The notes: a model not told the origin generated them from the sequence alone. A stretch of 64,000 nucleotides of DNA from Phocaeicola salanitronis DSM 18170 (GCF_000190575.1 NC_015164.1:3682001-3746000); one strand, 5' to 3'. Shown: positions 1-8,821, counted from the stretch's first letter. Translations and numbers: made by a program.

Positions 1-232
1 GGATTACAAAGGTGTTCCTTTTGGGCCGATACCCGGATTGTGCGCCATAGCCGATGAGGTGACGAAGGTGCATGCCATTTGTGTGAAATGCGGCGATCTG
101 GCATACATTTCTCACCGTACGGTAGCGGATGACAAGCGTGTGTTGCTTGGCGAAAAAGAAGAATACGAGCCTTTGTGCCGGAGATGTTACCAGAAAGCGT
201 TACGGGGGGAATCCGGTCGGAAAACGGAGTAA
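1..232 (+). CDS. tdk: Thymidine kinase, C-terminal part (5' end outside window)
   Basis: The reading frame is open from base 2 and encodes about the last 76 residues of a type II thymidine kinase, which phosphorylates thymidine with ATP in the salvage pathway. Visible features are the KCGD and CRRCY cysteine pairs of the structural zinc ribbon and the AYISHR segment near the nucleoside-binding loop. The N-terminal Walker A part lies to the left of the window. It is a chromosomal housekeeping gene and marks the DNA outside the mobile element. The assignment rests on recognising the family from its C-terminus only. Confidence 0.88.
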   Translation, partial: DYKGVPFGPIPGLCAIADEVTKVHAICVKCGDLAYISHRTVADDKRVLLGEKEEYEPLCRRCYQKALRGESGRKTE

Positions 233-287
233 GAATGTCGGAAAAAGACCTGAAAAATGAAATAATCAGAAAAAAATCTTCAAAAGT

Positions 288-318
288 TTTGCAGGTTCAA
301 GAAAAGTTCCTATCTTTG
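288..318 (+). promoter_or_regulatory. Bacteroides-type promoter of tRNA-Lys
   Basis: TTTG at 288-291 and TATCTTTG at 311-318 are separated by 19 bp. This matches the Bacteroides sigma-ABfr pattern (TTTG / TAnnTTTG). Transcription would start near 323-325, just upstream of the tRNA. Confidence 0.75.
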
Positions 319-351
319 CACCCGCAATCAGAAATGATGGCAAACAGGTTT

Positions 352-424
352 GATTCGCTAGCTCAGCAGGTAGAGCACAACACTTTTAATGTTGGGGTCT
401 TGGGTTCGAGCCCCAAGCGGATCA
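352..424 (+). tRNA. tRNA-Lys (anticodon TTT)
   Basis: A full cloverleaf can be drawn. The acceptor stem GATTCGC pairs with GCGGATC with one G-U, and A is the discriminator. The D stem is GCTC/GAGC. The anticodon stem CAACA/TGTTG carries loop CTTTTAA with anticodon TTT at 385-387. The T stem TTGGG/CCCAA has loop TTCGAGC. CCA is not encoded. The integrase gene lies some 240 bp downstream, so the 3' end of this tRNA is the probable attachment site of the ICE. Confidence 0.95.
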
Positions 425-450
425 CTCACGCAAATAGAAAAACAACGAAA

Positions 451-485
451 ACCGCTGATAATCAATCATTATCAGCGGTTTTTCT
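451..485 (+). terminator. Rho-independent terminator after tRNA-Lys
   Basis: A perfect 12-bp stem, ACCGCTGATAAT paired with ATTATCAGCGGT around a CAATC loop, is followed by a T-rich run. It would end the tRNA transcript. Confidence 0.85.
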
Positions 486-530
486 TTTTATCCATACTGC
501 AAATTGAAGCAGAATACCGCATCTTACTGG

Positions 531-595
531 AGGTGAAATAGGTGGACTTAATTTCCACATAAAAACAAGTCCACCTAATTGGATTATATTTCACT
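531..595. repeat. Extended inverted repeat at the left end of the ICE (possible integrase/excisionase site)
   Basis: TAGGTGGACTT (539-549) and AAGTCCACCTA (567-577) form a perfect 11-bp inverted repeat. A second, outer pair, GGTGAAATA (532-540) and TATTTCACT (587-595), continues the dyad. It lies between the tRNA and the integrase gene, where arm-type integrase sites or the integrase control region are expected. Whether it binds Int or represses int is inference. Confidence 0.45.
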
Positions 596-667
596 GATTC
601 TCTGCGTTTTGCATAAAACGAACTCTTTTCAAAACATGTATTTTTACACCATCAAAAAAAGAAGAGT

Positions 668-1888
668 ATGGCAATGCAAAGAAACTATTTTACGGTATTG
701 TTTTTCCTGAAGAAATCAAAGCTGCTTAAAAATGGAGAAGCACCAATCTGTATGCGTATCACAATAAACGGAAAACGTGCAGAGGTACAAATCAAGCGAA
801 GTATAGATGTTACAAAATGGAATACGCAAAAAGAATGCGCAATTGGCAGGGAAAAGAAGTATCAAGAAATAAACCACTATCTTGATACGATAAGAACTAA
901 AATCCTTCAAATTCACCGTGAACTTGAGCAGGACGGTAAACCTATTACAGCAGATATTATAAAAAATATCTATTATGGAGAACGCTCTACTCCCAAAATG
1001 CTGCTTGAAGTATTCCAGGAACACAATTCAGAATATCGGGAATTGATGAACAAGGAATATGCCGAAGGTACTGTACTTCGATACGAACGTACAGCAAGAT
1101 ATTTGAAGGAGTTTATCAGTGAACAGTATAAACTGGCTGATATTCCATTAAAATCAATCAACTATGAATTTATAACCAAATTCGAACATTTCATTAAAAT
1201 ACAGAAAAACTGTGCACAAAATGCGACAGTGAAATATCTGAAGAATTTAAAGAAAATCATCAAAACTGCATTGATAAAGAAGTGGATAACTGATGATCCG
1301 TTTGCAGAAATACACTTCAAACAGACCAAGTGTAACCGTGAATTCTTAAACGAAATGGAACTTCGCAAAATCATCAATAAAGATTTTGATATTCAACGAT
1401 TACAAACCGTAAGGGACATATTCATCTTCTGTTGCTTCACCGGTTTGGCTTTCACAGACGTAAAGAATCTGAAAAAGGAACACCTTGTACAGGCAGATAA
1501 TGGTGAGTGGTGGATAAGAAAAGCAAGGGAAAAGACCGATAATATGTGTGACATTCCATTGTTGGATATACCAAGACTTATTTTAGAGAAATATCAGTCA
1601 AATCCAATCTGCAATGAAAAAGGATTATTACTTCCTGTTCCCAGCAACCAACGAATGAACAGTTATTTGAAAGAAATAGCTGATGTATGTGGCATTCAAA
1701 AGAATCTTTCAACACATATTGCAAGACATACATTTGCATCACTGGCTATTGCAAATAAGGTGTCATTGGAATCCATTGCCAAAATGTTAGGACATACGGA
1801 CATTCGTACAACTCGTATTTATGCCAAAATCATGAATTCTACCATTGCCAATGAAATGAAAGTATTGCAAAACAAGTTTGCGATATAA
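668..1888 (+). CDS. int: Tyrosine recombinase, ICE integrase
   Basis: A 406-residue site-specific recombinase of the Bacteroidetes conjugative-transposon type. It has an N-terminal arm-binding domain (about 10-90), a SAM-like core-binding domain (about 100-205) and a C-terminal catalytic domain. Catalytic features visible are H350-x-x-R353 in HIARHTF, H376 in LGHTD and the nucleophile Y385 in TTRIYAK. Where most tyrosine recombinases have the first catalytic arginine (TGLR), this protein reads TGLAFTD. IntDOT of CTnDOT likewise lacks that arginine. It should integrate and excise the element at tRNA-Lys. No separate excisionase gene was recognised beside it. Confidence 0.93.
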   Translation: MAMQRNYFTVLFFLKKSKLLKNGEAPICMRITINGKRAEVQIKRSIDVTKWNTQKECAIGREKKYQEINHYLDTIRTKILQIHRELEQDGKPITADIIKNIYYGERSTPKMLLEVFQEHNSEYRELMNKEYAEGTVLRYERTARYLKEFISEQYKLADIPLKSINYEFITKFEHFIKIQKNCAQNATVKYLKNLKKIIKTALIKKWITDDPFAEIHFKQTKCNREFLNEMELRKIINKDFDIQRLQTVRDIFIFCCFTGLAFTDVKNLKKEHLVQADNGEWWIRKAREKTDNMCDIPLLDIPRLILEKYQSNPICNEKGLLLPVPSNQRMNSYLKEIADVCGIQKNLSTHIARHTFASLAIANKVSLESIAKMLGHTDIRTTRIYAKIMNSTIANEMKVLQNKFAI

Positions 1889-1927
1889 TTTTCAAACATT
1901 ATTTCATTTCTTACAGCAAATATCGCC

Positions 1928-2041
1928 CTTTGCCACTGACTGTGCAAGGCAGCCCTGTCGGGCTGGTTGGCTGGAAAAAAATCATCCTCGCTTCGCTCCG
2001 GTATTTTTTTCTGCCAAGCCTTGCACCGGTCATTGGCAAAG
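1928..2041. repeat. GC-rich multi-stem structured element, copy 1
   Basis: A nested set of inverted repeats: CTTTGCCA with TGGCAAAG outermost, then TGAC/GTCA, GCAAGGC/GCCTTGC, a GCCC/GGGC hairpin, and GAAAAAAAT/ATTTTTTTC around a GC-rich loop. The core is almost identical to copy 2 at 8822-8940, while the outer stem differs in sequence but still pairs. It lies shortly before the next cargo gene and could be a 5' leader RNA or a folded single-strand DNA site. I do not recognise it as a named RNA family. Confidence 0.6.
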
Positions 2042-2113
2042 AACAGCCGGGCCAGTAAGAAATTGAAATACTGGCTCCACGGAGCCGGTCATGTCTAATT
2101 TAAATAAAAGAAT

Positions 2114-3283
2114 ATGACTGAAGAAGTTGGAAAGAAGGTATGTGAAGGTACAGTAGCAGACCTCATGAAGGACAAGACCGGAAAACAGACGGTTATCACG
2201 TTGACAAGAAAGAATGCTTACCGAGTGAAGAAAATCAGAGAACAAGGGACGGATGACGAAGCCGTCCTTTTTCATTTCCGTAAACGCTGTACGGGAATGG
2301 GGTCCTATGTACACACAATCGAAGCGGCAGACGGGGAAACAGAACTTCATCCGTCTGAATTTGAAAAATGGGAAGCTGTGGAATTCCTGTATCCCGGCTA
2401 TCTGGAAGACCTGCTTGATGCTGCATACAACGCGTATAGATGGAGTTCCTTCGAACCTGAAGCAAGGGCGGAAACAGACATCATGCAATATGAAAAACAA
2501 CTTGTAGAGGATCTGAAACAGATTCCGGAAGAAAAGCAGAACGAGTATGTCAGTGCATACCATAGTAAGTTCTCTGCCTTGCTGGGCAGTCTCTCACGAT
2601 GTGCCAGTCCGATGGTGACAGGGCCTGCCAAATTCAACTGCCAGCGCAACAACAAGGCCTTGGATGCATACCAGAACAGATTTGATGAATTTCATGACTG
2701 GCGTAACCGCTTCAAGGCTGCCATGGAAAGGATGAAAGAGGCTGCCAAACCGGAAGAACAGAAGCAGGAAGAGGCATGGAACCGTCTGAAGCGTGACATT
2801 GCAAGCAGCGCACAGACCATTCATGATATTGATACCGGTAAAGCAAGAGGATACAGCCGTGCCTTGTTTGTCAGCAGTATCCTTAATAAAGTAAGCACCT
2901 ATGCGGGAAAAGGAGAAGTGGAAATCGTACAGAAAGCGGTGGACTTCATTACAGACTTCAATGCACAATGCAAAAAACCGATTATCACTCCACGAAACCG
3001 TTTCTTCCAACTGCCGGAAATGGCACGCCAGGCCAGACTGAAACTTCAGGAAATCAGAGAACGGGAAAACCGTGAACTGAAATTTGAAGGTGGAACGCTG
3101 GTATGGAACTATGAGGCAGACCGCCTGCAAATCCTGTTTGACAGTATTCCGGACGACCAGAAGCGAAAGGAACTGAAATCATACGGTTTCAAATGGTCGC
3201 CAAAATATAAGGCATGGCAACGGCAGCTTACACAGAATGCCGTATATGCAGTCAAAAGAGTGTTGAACCTTCAAAACCTATAA
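2114..3283 (+). CDS. ICE cargo protein of unknown function with C-terminal FKWSP...AWQR motif
   Basis: A 389-residue soluble protein, charged and largely helical in its middle (about 150-320). The C-terminal 40 residues include YGFKWSPKYKAWQRQLT followed by a short helix. This small module recurs at the ends of many phage and plasmid proteins, including polyvalent and antirestriction-type ones, so a role in protecting or processing incoming DNA is possible but not shown. The gene begins a rightward run after structured element copy 1 and is followed 3 bp later by the next gene, suggesting an operon. No enzyme motif was seen. Confidence 0.7.
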   Translation: MTEEVGKKVCEGTVADLMKDKTGKQTVITLTRKNAYRVKKIREQGTDDEAVLFHFRKRCTGMGSYVHTIEAADGETELHPSEFEKWEAVEFLYPGYLEDLLDAAYNAYRWSSFEPEARAETDIMQYEKQLVEDLKQIPEEKQNEYVSAYHSKFSALLGSLSRCASPMVTGPAKFNCQRNNKALDAYQNRFDEFHDWRNRFKAAMERMKEAAKPEEQKQEEAWNRLKRDIASSAQTIHDIDTGKARGYSRALFVSSILNKVSTYAGKGEVEIVQKAVDFITDFNAQCKKPIITPRNRFFQLPEMARQARLKLQEIRERENRELKFEGGTLVWNYEADRLQILFDSIPDDQKRKELKSYGFKWSPKYKAWQRQLTQNAVYAVKRVLNLQNL

Positions 3284-3286
3284 GCC

Positions 3287-4168
3287 ATGAAAGACCGATT
3301 GAGATATGTAATCGATTCACGATACTACAACGGAACATGCCTGACTTGTATGACCGATGGAGTCCGAAGTGACCATGGGGGAGAGACTCTTGAAGAACTG
3401 CGCACACAGGAGAATAACCCGTATCTGACAGTCGTCACTTCCAAAAGGATTGACAAGATGAACCGCCTGTATCTCCAATCATTATGTGCACCGTTCAAAG
3501 AAATTACAGAAGGTGAATATTATGACCTGTTACACGTAGGACGTCCACTCCGTATGAAGCAGGATTCATTCTTTGCCGGAGATTACAATTACAACAGTGT
3601 ATATATTTTCTGTTTCACCAGAGAAAGCCGTTACTTTAAAGGCATGAGACCGGCATACACACCGCAAATTCAACTGGATAACGAAATAGACATGTACATG
3701 ACAATCATCAACCGGAAAGCCGTAATCTCAAAAGAGGAAACAAGCAAAACGGTCACAACCGGAACCAGATTCATTCCCTATTATTTTTCAGTGGACGGGA
3801 AACAGCCTGTATTCATCTGCAACCTTGTCATCCAATCAGATTCCAGACAAGCAAGGACGGACATGGCGAATACCCTGAAAAGTCTTCGCCGGAACCATTA
3901 TCAGTTCTATAAAGGAAAAGGACATTACGCAACTCCGGACGAACTGATAGACCATGTATCAGGAAAGAAGCTCACTCTTGTTTCCGACGGACATTTCTTT
4001 CAATATCCTCCCGGCAGGGAATCCGCAACTTTCATCGGACACATCAAGGAAACATCAGAGGAATTTCTTTTTCGGATCTATGACCGTGAATATTTCCTGT
4101 ATCTCCTAAAAAGATTGAGGACCGTGAAAAAGGAATCGGCACAGGAACAAATAAATATCAAATCATAA
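3287..4168 (+). CDS. Conserved ICE hypothetical protein
   Basis: A 293-residue protein with no family I can name. It has no signal peptide or membrane segment and is rich in aromatic residues (many Y and F), with an alternating beta/helix look. It starts 3 bp after the preceding stop codon, so the two genes are very probably co-transcribed. A hairpin follows the stop codon. Codon use matches the neighbouring ICE genes. Function unknown. Confidence 0.75.
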   Translation: MKDRLRYVIDSRYYNGTCLTCMTDGVRSDHGGETLEELRTQENNPYLTVVTSKRIDKMNRLYLQSLCAPFKEITEGEYYDLLHVGRPLRMKQDSFFAGDYNYNSVYIFCFTRESRYFKGMRPAYTPQIQLDNEIDMYMTIINRKAVISKEETSKTVTTGTRFIPYYFSVDGKQPVFICNLVIQSDSRQARTDMANTLKSLRRNHYQFYKGKGHYATPDELIDHVSGKKLTLVSDGHFFQYPPGRESATFIGHIKETSEEFLFRIYDREYFLYLLKRLRTVKKESAQEQINIKS

Positions 4169-4175
4169 CATTCGG

Positions 4176-4206
4176 GGGAATGCGGTAGAATAACTGCCGT
4201 ATTCCC
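4176..4206 (+). terminator. Hairpin between cargo genes (possible attenuator)
   Basis: GGGAATGCGG pairs with CCGTATTCCC with one G-U around an 11-base loop. It is followed by TCATAAAAAC rather than a T run, so it is a weak terminator, attenuator or mRNA-stabilising hairpin. Confidence 0.35.
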
Positions 4207-4225
4207 TCATAAAAACAATACAAGT

Positions 4226-4843
4226 ATGAACAAATCGAACACTCTATACTGGAAAACAGCCACAGATCCGGCTGAACGCATTGAGGTCAGACTCGTCCTG
4301 AACAGTTATATCGACAATGACAATCTGTATGTAGGACTTGAATCCCGGTCTAAAGAGAATCCGGAATGCTGGGAATCCTACACGGACATCACCGTCAACC
4401 TCAATTCCCTTCCCCCGTTCCATGCCTATGTGGACAACCGGGACTGCAACAGACATGTGCATGATTTCCTGACCATTAACAGAATAGCAGAACCTGCCGG
4501 ATTTGAATATCAGGGATTCAGAATGTTCCGCTTCAATCCTGACAGGTTGAAGGAACTCGCACCCGAACAGTTCAAGACAATCAGCGCCAAACTGCCACCA
4601 CAGGATGACATGATAAAGGACATCATCTATCAGGAAAGACGTTTCCCTTTGAGAACTGTTCAAGACATTCACGGAATATATCTTGTTTCAAGCAAGGAAC
4701 TGGAAGAATCTCTGATCGAAGGAGTACGGAACCTGGATGCTGCGGCAAATGAACTGCTGGATGGCATCTGCCTGTTCTGCTCCACACAGGAACTGCGCTA
4801 TCTTACGGATGCAGAACTGATAGAAACAATCTACACACAATAA
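4226..4843 (+). CDS. DUF4313-like protein
   Basis: A 205-residue soluble protein. The stretch SYTDITVNLNSLPPFHAYVD followed by a helix and a GF-F segment resembles the DUF4313 family found on plasmids and conjugative elements (pattern: aromatic-x-TVNL ... A-x-VD). No catalytic motif is visible and the function of that family is not known to me. It belongs to the same rightward cargo run; the next small gene has an AAGGAGG sequence right after this stop codon. The family call is by eye and moderate. Confidence 0.6.
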   Translation: MNKSNTLYWKTATDPAERIEVRLVLNSYIDNDNLYVGLESRSKENPECWESYTDITVNLNSLPPFHAYVDNRDCNRHVHDFLTINRIAEPAGFEYQGFRMFRFNPDRLKELAPEQFKTISAKLPPQDDMIKDIIYQERRFPLRTVQDIHGIYLVSSKELEESLIEGVRNLDAAANELLDGICLFCSTQELRYLTDAELIETIYTQ

Positions 4844-4858
4844 AAAGGAGGAACAAAT

Positions 4859-5014
4859 ATGAAAACTGGAGACATTGTATTTCTGAAACGTCCCTATAAG
4901 GGATACCGTGCCGTCGAACTGATGGAAAGACTGGAATGCCGCTGGCTGGTCAGGATTGTCGAGAGCGGTCTTGAACTGGAGGTATATGAAGATGAACTTA
5001 TATCAGAATTTTAA
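4859..5014 (+). CDS. Small 51-residue protein
   Basis: A short reading frame, MKTGDIVFLKRPYKG at its N-terminus, ending ELISEF. It is supported by a strong AAGGAGG ribosome-binding site 8 bp upstream, tight spacing to both neighbours and a beta-rich pattern like small SH3-type folds. The frame is too short for usual gene finders. Function unknown. Confidence 0.6.
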   Translation: MKTGDIVFLKRPYKGYRAVELMERLECRWLVRIVESGLELEVYEDELISEF

Positions 5015-5029
5015 TACGGACAAAGTGTT

Positions 5030-5374
5030 ATGGAAAAATATCAGTTTGCATTCCATTCGGAAATAATCGGCTATACCTCTCCTCATATCGGCAAGGTCAG
5101 AAAAGCCATACACAGAAAAGTAGAAAAGGAAAAGTCCGCCGCCATAAAGAATGATATTGAGCTGCACATGTACAAGGTGTATGACGGCATACCGGTTCTC
5201 CTTAACACCTGCTACCTGTATGATGAAAAAGGATGTATGGTACACGGAAGTATCAAGGGAACCAAGGATTATCTGCTTGAGACATGGAGATACCATACAA
5301 ACAGACATTCCAAAGGTTTCAGTTCCACAAGAATCAGGCCCTGCACGACAAGCAGGGCTTTTTCGTTTGTATAA
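5030..5374 (+). CDS. Small ICE hypothetical protein
   Basis: A 114-residue protein, basic in its first half (GKVRKAIHRKVEKEKSAA). It starts 16 bp after the preceding small gene. Its last 15 or so codons run through a terminator hairpin, so either the C-terminal tail is a by-product of that overlap or the stop codon once lay earlier. No family recognised. Confidence 0.6.
   Translation: MEKYQFAFHSEIIGYTSPHIGKVRKAIHRKVEKEKSAAIKNDIELHMYKVYDGIPVLLNTCYLYDEKGCMVHGSIKGTKDYLLETWRYHTNRHSKGFSSTRIRPCTTSRAFSFV
5338..5363 (+). terminator. Rho-independent terminator overlapping a gene end
   Basis: GCCCTGC (5338-5344) pairs with GCAGGGC (5352-5358) and is followed by TTTTTCG. It overlaps the 3' end of the preceding reading frame and closes the first cargo run. 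Confidence 0.7.
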
Positions 5375-5392
5375 CTCTTAAAATCAGGAATC

Positions 5393-6370
5393 ATGAACCA
5401 GACATTACAACTTACAGACTATATTCCACAGTATGTAAGCCTCTACTACGTGGACTACCGGGATGATCTTGATGAGCATGAAGACATCCAGGAGGAATGC
5501 ATCCGTTCCAACAATATGGAAAAACTCTATGAAAAGGCATACGAATGGTATGAAGAACAGGAAAGTTCAAACATGCACGACTATCTGGAGGAGACAAGAA
5601 AGAATATGGAAACGGACAATTTAGCCGGAGAGTTTGAAGATCATGAAGATGAAATCAGGGAACTTATCTACGACCGGAACGATTCCGACCCGGTAAAGGA
5701 TCTGATACGCAACTCGTCCGTCACTAATTTCTTCTATTCGCTCGGAGTGGAAATCAGCGGATATCTGACCGGTTGTTCACTGCGGGGAGAATCAGTCGCC
5801 ATGGCCTGCCATAAGGTACGCCGTGCACTGCATCTGAAAAAGGGGCAGTTTGACGAGAAGATTGAAGAACTGGTAGAGAATGCCACATACGGCGGAGAAC
5901 TACGCATCTACTTCAACGCCATGTTTGACAGGCTCATCAGCAAAGACCCTGAGAACGATTTCAAGAGCATCCGTTTCCACGGGAATGTAGTGGTCGCCAT
6001 TGCCGACAGCCGGAACGGTTCCGGACATCATGTACGCATTCCGTTGGACATCACTTTCCCTTTCCGAAGGGAGAACCTGTTTGTCGATTCACAGGTACAC
6101 TATTCCTATGCCAATGAAGTCTGCGGCATGACCAATGACTGGTGTGATTCCACAAAATGGGAAACGGGCATGATACCTTTTACCGGATCTGTCCGAAAAA
6201 GCCGGATGGCTGAATACAAGAAACAGGAAGCCGCTTATGAGCAGACATTCCGAAGTGGGAAATGCACCTTCGGTGACATGAACTACAAACGCCATCGTGA
6301 CGTGAGATATTCTAATGAATATCCAGCCGGATGCAGATGCCCTCATTGCGGTACTTTCTGGATTGACTGA
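5393..6370 (+). CDS. ICE protein of unknown function with C-terminal zinc-binding CPHC
   Basis: A 325-residue protein. The first 110 residues are strongly acidic (many D and E); the middle is mixed; the last dozen residues read CRCPHCGTFWID, a CxCPxC knuckle likely to bind zinc. No catalytic motif, signal peptide or membrane segment. It stands among cargo genes typical of Bacteroidales ICEs, but I do not recognise the family. Confidence 0.72.
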   Translation: MNQTLQLTDYIPQYVSLYYVDYRDDLDEHEDIQEECIRSNNMEKLYEKAYEWYEEQESSNMHDYLEETRKNMETDNLAGEFEDHEDEIRELIYDRNDSDPVKDLIRNSSVTNFFYSLGVEISGYLTGCSLRGESVAMACHKVRRALHLKKGQFDEKIEELVENATYGGELRIYFNAMFDRLISKDPENDFKSIRFHGNVVVAIADSRNGSGHHVRIPLDITFPFRRENLFVDSQVHYSYANEVCGMTNDWCDSTKWETGMIPFTGSVRKSRMAEYKKQEAAYEQTFRSGKCTFGDMNYKRHRDVRYSNEYPAGCRCPHCGTFWID

Positions 6371-6403
6371 AAAAACATTTACTAACCAATAAATTCAAAC
6401 GAT

Positions 6404-6697
6404 ATGAAAATCTGCTGTTCACAAGAGCATTACGACAAGGTCGTACAGTATGCAAAATCCATCAATGACAAGACACTGGAAAACTGTCTTGAACGTCTCA
6501 AGCAATGGGAAAAGAACGATAACCGTCCATGCGAAATCGAACTTTATTACGACCATGCGCCGTATTCGTTCGGATTCCGCGAACGTTATCCGGACGGGAA
6601 TACAGGCATAGTTGGAGGACTGCTGTATCATGGAAATCCGGACGAATCCTTTGCAGTCACCATGGAACGTTTCCACGGATGGAGCATACATACATAA
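6404..6697 (+). CDS. DUF4120 family protein
   Basis: A 97-residue protein that matches from memory the DUF4120 family of Bacteroidales mobile elements: an N-terminal KICCSQEHYDKVVQYA helix, RLKQWE, IELYYDHAP, RYPDGNTGI, GGLLYHG and the final FHGWSIHT. It is full length for the family. Function unknown. It ends convergently with the umuC operon, with a shared terminator between them. Confidence 0.75.
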   Translation: MKICCSQEHYDKVVQYAKSINDKTLENCLERLKQWEKNDNRPCEIELYYDHAPYSFGFRERYPDGNTGIVGGLLYHGNPDESFAVTMERFHGWSIHT

Positions 6698-6710
6698 TTA
6701 AAAAAGAAAA

Positions 6711-6740
6711 AGGCGGGAATGGATAATCTATTTCCGCCTT
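6711..6740. terminator. Bidirectional terminator between DUF4120 gene and umuC
   Basis: AGGCGGGAAT pairs with ATTTCCGCCT; A-rich DNA on the left and T/A-rich DNA on the right let it serve both convergent transcripts. Confidence 0.65.
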
Positions 6741-8014
6741 CACTTCAACTTAACATCAATAATATCTTTCAAGTTGGTAGTGTATTGTTTGGAAATATGC
6801 TCACATTTCAAATTCCATCCTTTGCCATTTCCAAGAACAGCTATTTTTACCGTATTATGACCATTTTTCCGATTGATTGCTTCAATGGTATCTTCCAGTC
6901 TTTTCAGCCTGTTCCTGTCAATCTTATCAAAAAGATCGGTCTGTATTGCTGAATCTGGACAAATATTCCATAAGATAACACCAGCCTTTTTAAAATGATA
7001 TATTTTATCATTCCTCCACTCATTTCGTAAACCTTTTACTACAGTTCCGATAATCTCCTGAGAACTATTGGAAGGTACAGGCAGATAGAATGTTCTGTTG
7101 ACGGACAAACTTGGTAAGTCCTGACGAAATCTGCTCGTATAAGCAAACAATGTAACTGCCCTACAACAGCTTCCTTGTTCTCTGAGCTTACGTACACAAG
7201 AGGAAGCAAAATTTGCAACAGCCTCTTCAAGTACATCAAGACTGGCTATGCCAGCATCGGCAAAACTACGGCTTGTACAGATACTCTGCTTTTCTGCAAG
7301 GTTCTCAATTTCAATACAATTTTCTCCGCGCAATTCACGCCATGTCCTCACACCGGTTATTGTAAGAATCTGTCTGACCCATCTTTCAGATTTCTGTGTA
7401 AAATCCCATGCTGAACGGATGCCATAATAGTTCAATTTTTTCCTATTCCTGAATCCGATGCCCCAAACATCACCTATATCTGTCTGTCGTAGGGCTTTTT
7501 CTCTCTTCTCTTCAGAATCTATGATACACACGCCTTCATATCCCTTATATTTTTTCCCGAAGCGGCTTGCAACCTTCGCTAAGGTTTTAGTATAGGATAT
7601 ACCCATTGTTACCGGTATTCCGGTTCCTTTGGTAACTGCACGGACTACTTTCTTCCCGTATGCATGAAGGCTATCATCTTTACAAATGCCGTTCAGGTCT
7701 AGAAATGCTTCATCTATGGAATACTGGGTCAATTCAGAAGCATATTCCGACAAAAGCAACATAACCCTGCGACTCATATCACCATAAAGGGAATAATTTG
7801 AACTGAATACAGCCACTCTATTCTTTTCTAACATATCCCGAATCTGAAACAGCGGTGTCCCCATCTGAATGCCCAATGCTTTTGCTTCATTGCTGCGTGC
7901 AACCACACAGCCGTCATTGTTGCTCAGGACAACAACGGGAACAGTCCGCAAATCGGGATTAAAAACCCGTTCACAGGAACAATAGAAATTGTTACAGTCA
8001 ACGAGAGCCACCAT
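6740..8014 (-). CDS. umuC: Y-family DNA polymerase (UmuC, Pol V catalytic subunit)
   Basis: A 424-residue error-prone DNA polymerase. The palm begins [20 protein letters not shown], with metal-binding D6. The second metal site is in [10 protein letters not shown] near residue 100. The little-finger domain and a UmuC-type C-terminal extension follow, so the length fits the family. It copies past DNA lesions together with UmuD'. It is the last gene of a leftward three-gene operon behind HU and umuD (2-bp gap). An ICE-borne copy would let the element survive damage or raise mutation after transfer. Confidence 0.95.
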   Translation of the reverse strand: MVALVDCNNFYCSCERVFNPDLRTVPVVVLSNNDGCVVARSNEAKALGIQMGTPLFQIRDMLEKNRVAVFSSNYSLYGDMSRRVMLLLSEYASELTQYSIDEAFLDLNGICKDDSLHAYGKKVVRAVTKGTGIPVTMGISYTKTLAKVASRFGKKYKGYEGVCIIDSEEKREKALRQTDIGDVWGIGFRNRKKLNYYGIRSAWDFTQKSERWVRQILTITGVRTWRELRGENCIEIENLAEKQSICTSRSFADAGIASLDVLEEAVANFASSCVRKLREQGSCCRAVTLFAYTSRFRQDLPSLSVNRTFYLPVPSNSSQEIIGTVVKGLRNEWRNDKIYHFKKAGVILWNICPDSAIQTDLFDKIDRNRLKRLEDTIEAINRKNGHNTVKIAVLGNGKGWNLKCEHISKQYTTNLKDIIDVKLK

Positions 8015-8015
8015 A

Positions 8016-8462
8016 CTATCTGTGTTTTTTGTTTTTCTGGCACTTGATGTTATAAGTCAACACTCCCCATACGATAAAATCATTTTCTTCCGTTACCTTA
8101 ATGGGATGATAGGAGTCATTTTCAGGCATCAGCCACAAACAACTTCCATCAGGTTCCAATCGGACTCTTTTTAAAGTAAACTCTCCATCGATATAGGCTA
8201 CCACAATGTCGCCGTCTCCCGGCTCCAGTCCCTTGTCTATAATTAACAAGTCACCGTCATCAATACCGCACCCGAGCATGGAATCACCTACGGCCCGGGC
8301 GTAAAATGTCGTTGCAGGATGTCTGACAAGTTCCTTGTTCAAATCAATACTTTCTGTCATTGCATCCTGGGCTGGAGAAGGAAAACCTGCACGAATTCCC
8401 TGGTCAGCAAAAGCCAGCTCAAGTTCCGTACTTAAATCTGCTGAATATAAAATAAGTTTCAT
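8016..8462 (-). CDS. umuD: UmuD, self-cleaving S24 peptidase subunit of Pol V
   Basis: A 148-residue LexA/UmuD-type protein. The cleavage site is A25-G26 (RAGF), the catalytic serine is S61 in GDSM and the general base is K98 in FTLKR. Cleavage by activated RecA would give UmuD', which binds UmuC. It overlaps the upstream HU gene by 4 bp and precedes umuC directly, so all three are one transcript. The C-terminus carries a short basic tail (KCQKNKKHR). Confidence 0.94.
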   Translation of the reverse strand: MKLILYSADLSTELELAFADQGIRAGFPSPAQDAMTESIDLNKELVRHPATTFYARAVGDSMLGCGIDDGDLLIIDKGLEPGDGDIVVAYIDGEFTLKRVRLEPDGSCLWLMPENDSYHPIKVTEENDFIVWGVLTYNIKCQKNKKHR

Positions 8463-8731
8463 TTCAGTCTTTTCAAAAATTCAGTGGATGGCTTGAATGA
8501 TGGTATATCATGTTCCGGTATAACCATTGACGTATTCAATGACAGGTTACGTGCAACCTTTTCCGCACGATGTTTCAAGCAGAAAGTTCCGAAACTGCGA
8601 AGGGTCACCTCATCTCCTCGCTCCAGTGAAGACTTTACTTCTGACATAAAACTTTCTATTACAGACAGAATCGTGACTGAATCTGTACCTGTAGTCTGAG
8701 ATATTTCTTTAACAAGCTCTGCCTTTGTCAT
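8459..8731 (-). CDS. HU/IHF-family DNA-binding protein
   Basis: A 90-residue protein of typical HU length: two N-terminal helices (MTKAELVKEISQTTG), the GDEVTLRSFGTF turn, and an arm region leading to IPSFKPSTEFLKR. It would bend DNA non-specifically or at sites. It is the first gene of the operon with umuD and umuC, an unusual pairing. It may serve as the element's own architectural protein for recombination or as a co-regulator of the SOS genes; this is inference. Confidence 0.9.
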   Translation of the reverse strand: MTKAELVKEISQTTGTDSVTILSVIESFMSEVKSSLERGDEVTLRSFGTFCLKHRAEKVARNLSLNTSMVIPEHDIPSFKPSTEFLKRLK

Positions 8732-8753
8732 ATTACAATAGATATTTCATCTG

Positions 8754-8761
8754 CAAATGTA
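8754..8761 (-). promoter_or_regulatory. -7 promoter element of the HU-umuDC operon
   Basis: On the minus strand this reads TACATTTG, a match to TAnnTTTG, 22 bp upstream of the HU start codon. A clear -33 TTTG is not seen, so activation or a weak promoter is likely. Confidence 0.5.
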
Positions 8762-8821
8762 GTCATTTTCAGTCTATCATAAAAAACAATCACGCATCCT
8801 CATTTCTTGCTGCAAAAATAG

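Noticed and set aside
175..507. A 110-residue frame across the tRNA-Lys gene
   Set aside because: It overlaps tdk, the tRNA promoter, the tRNA and its terminator; not a gene.
2030..3130. Leftward frames of 178 residues and shorter within the first cargo gene
   Set aside because: They lie antisense to a long rightward gene with consistent codon use and have no family resemblance.
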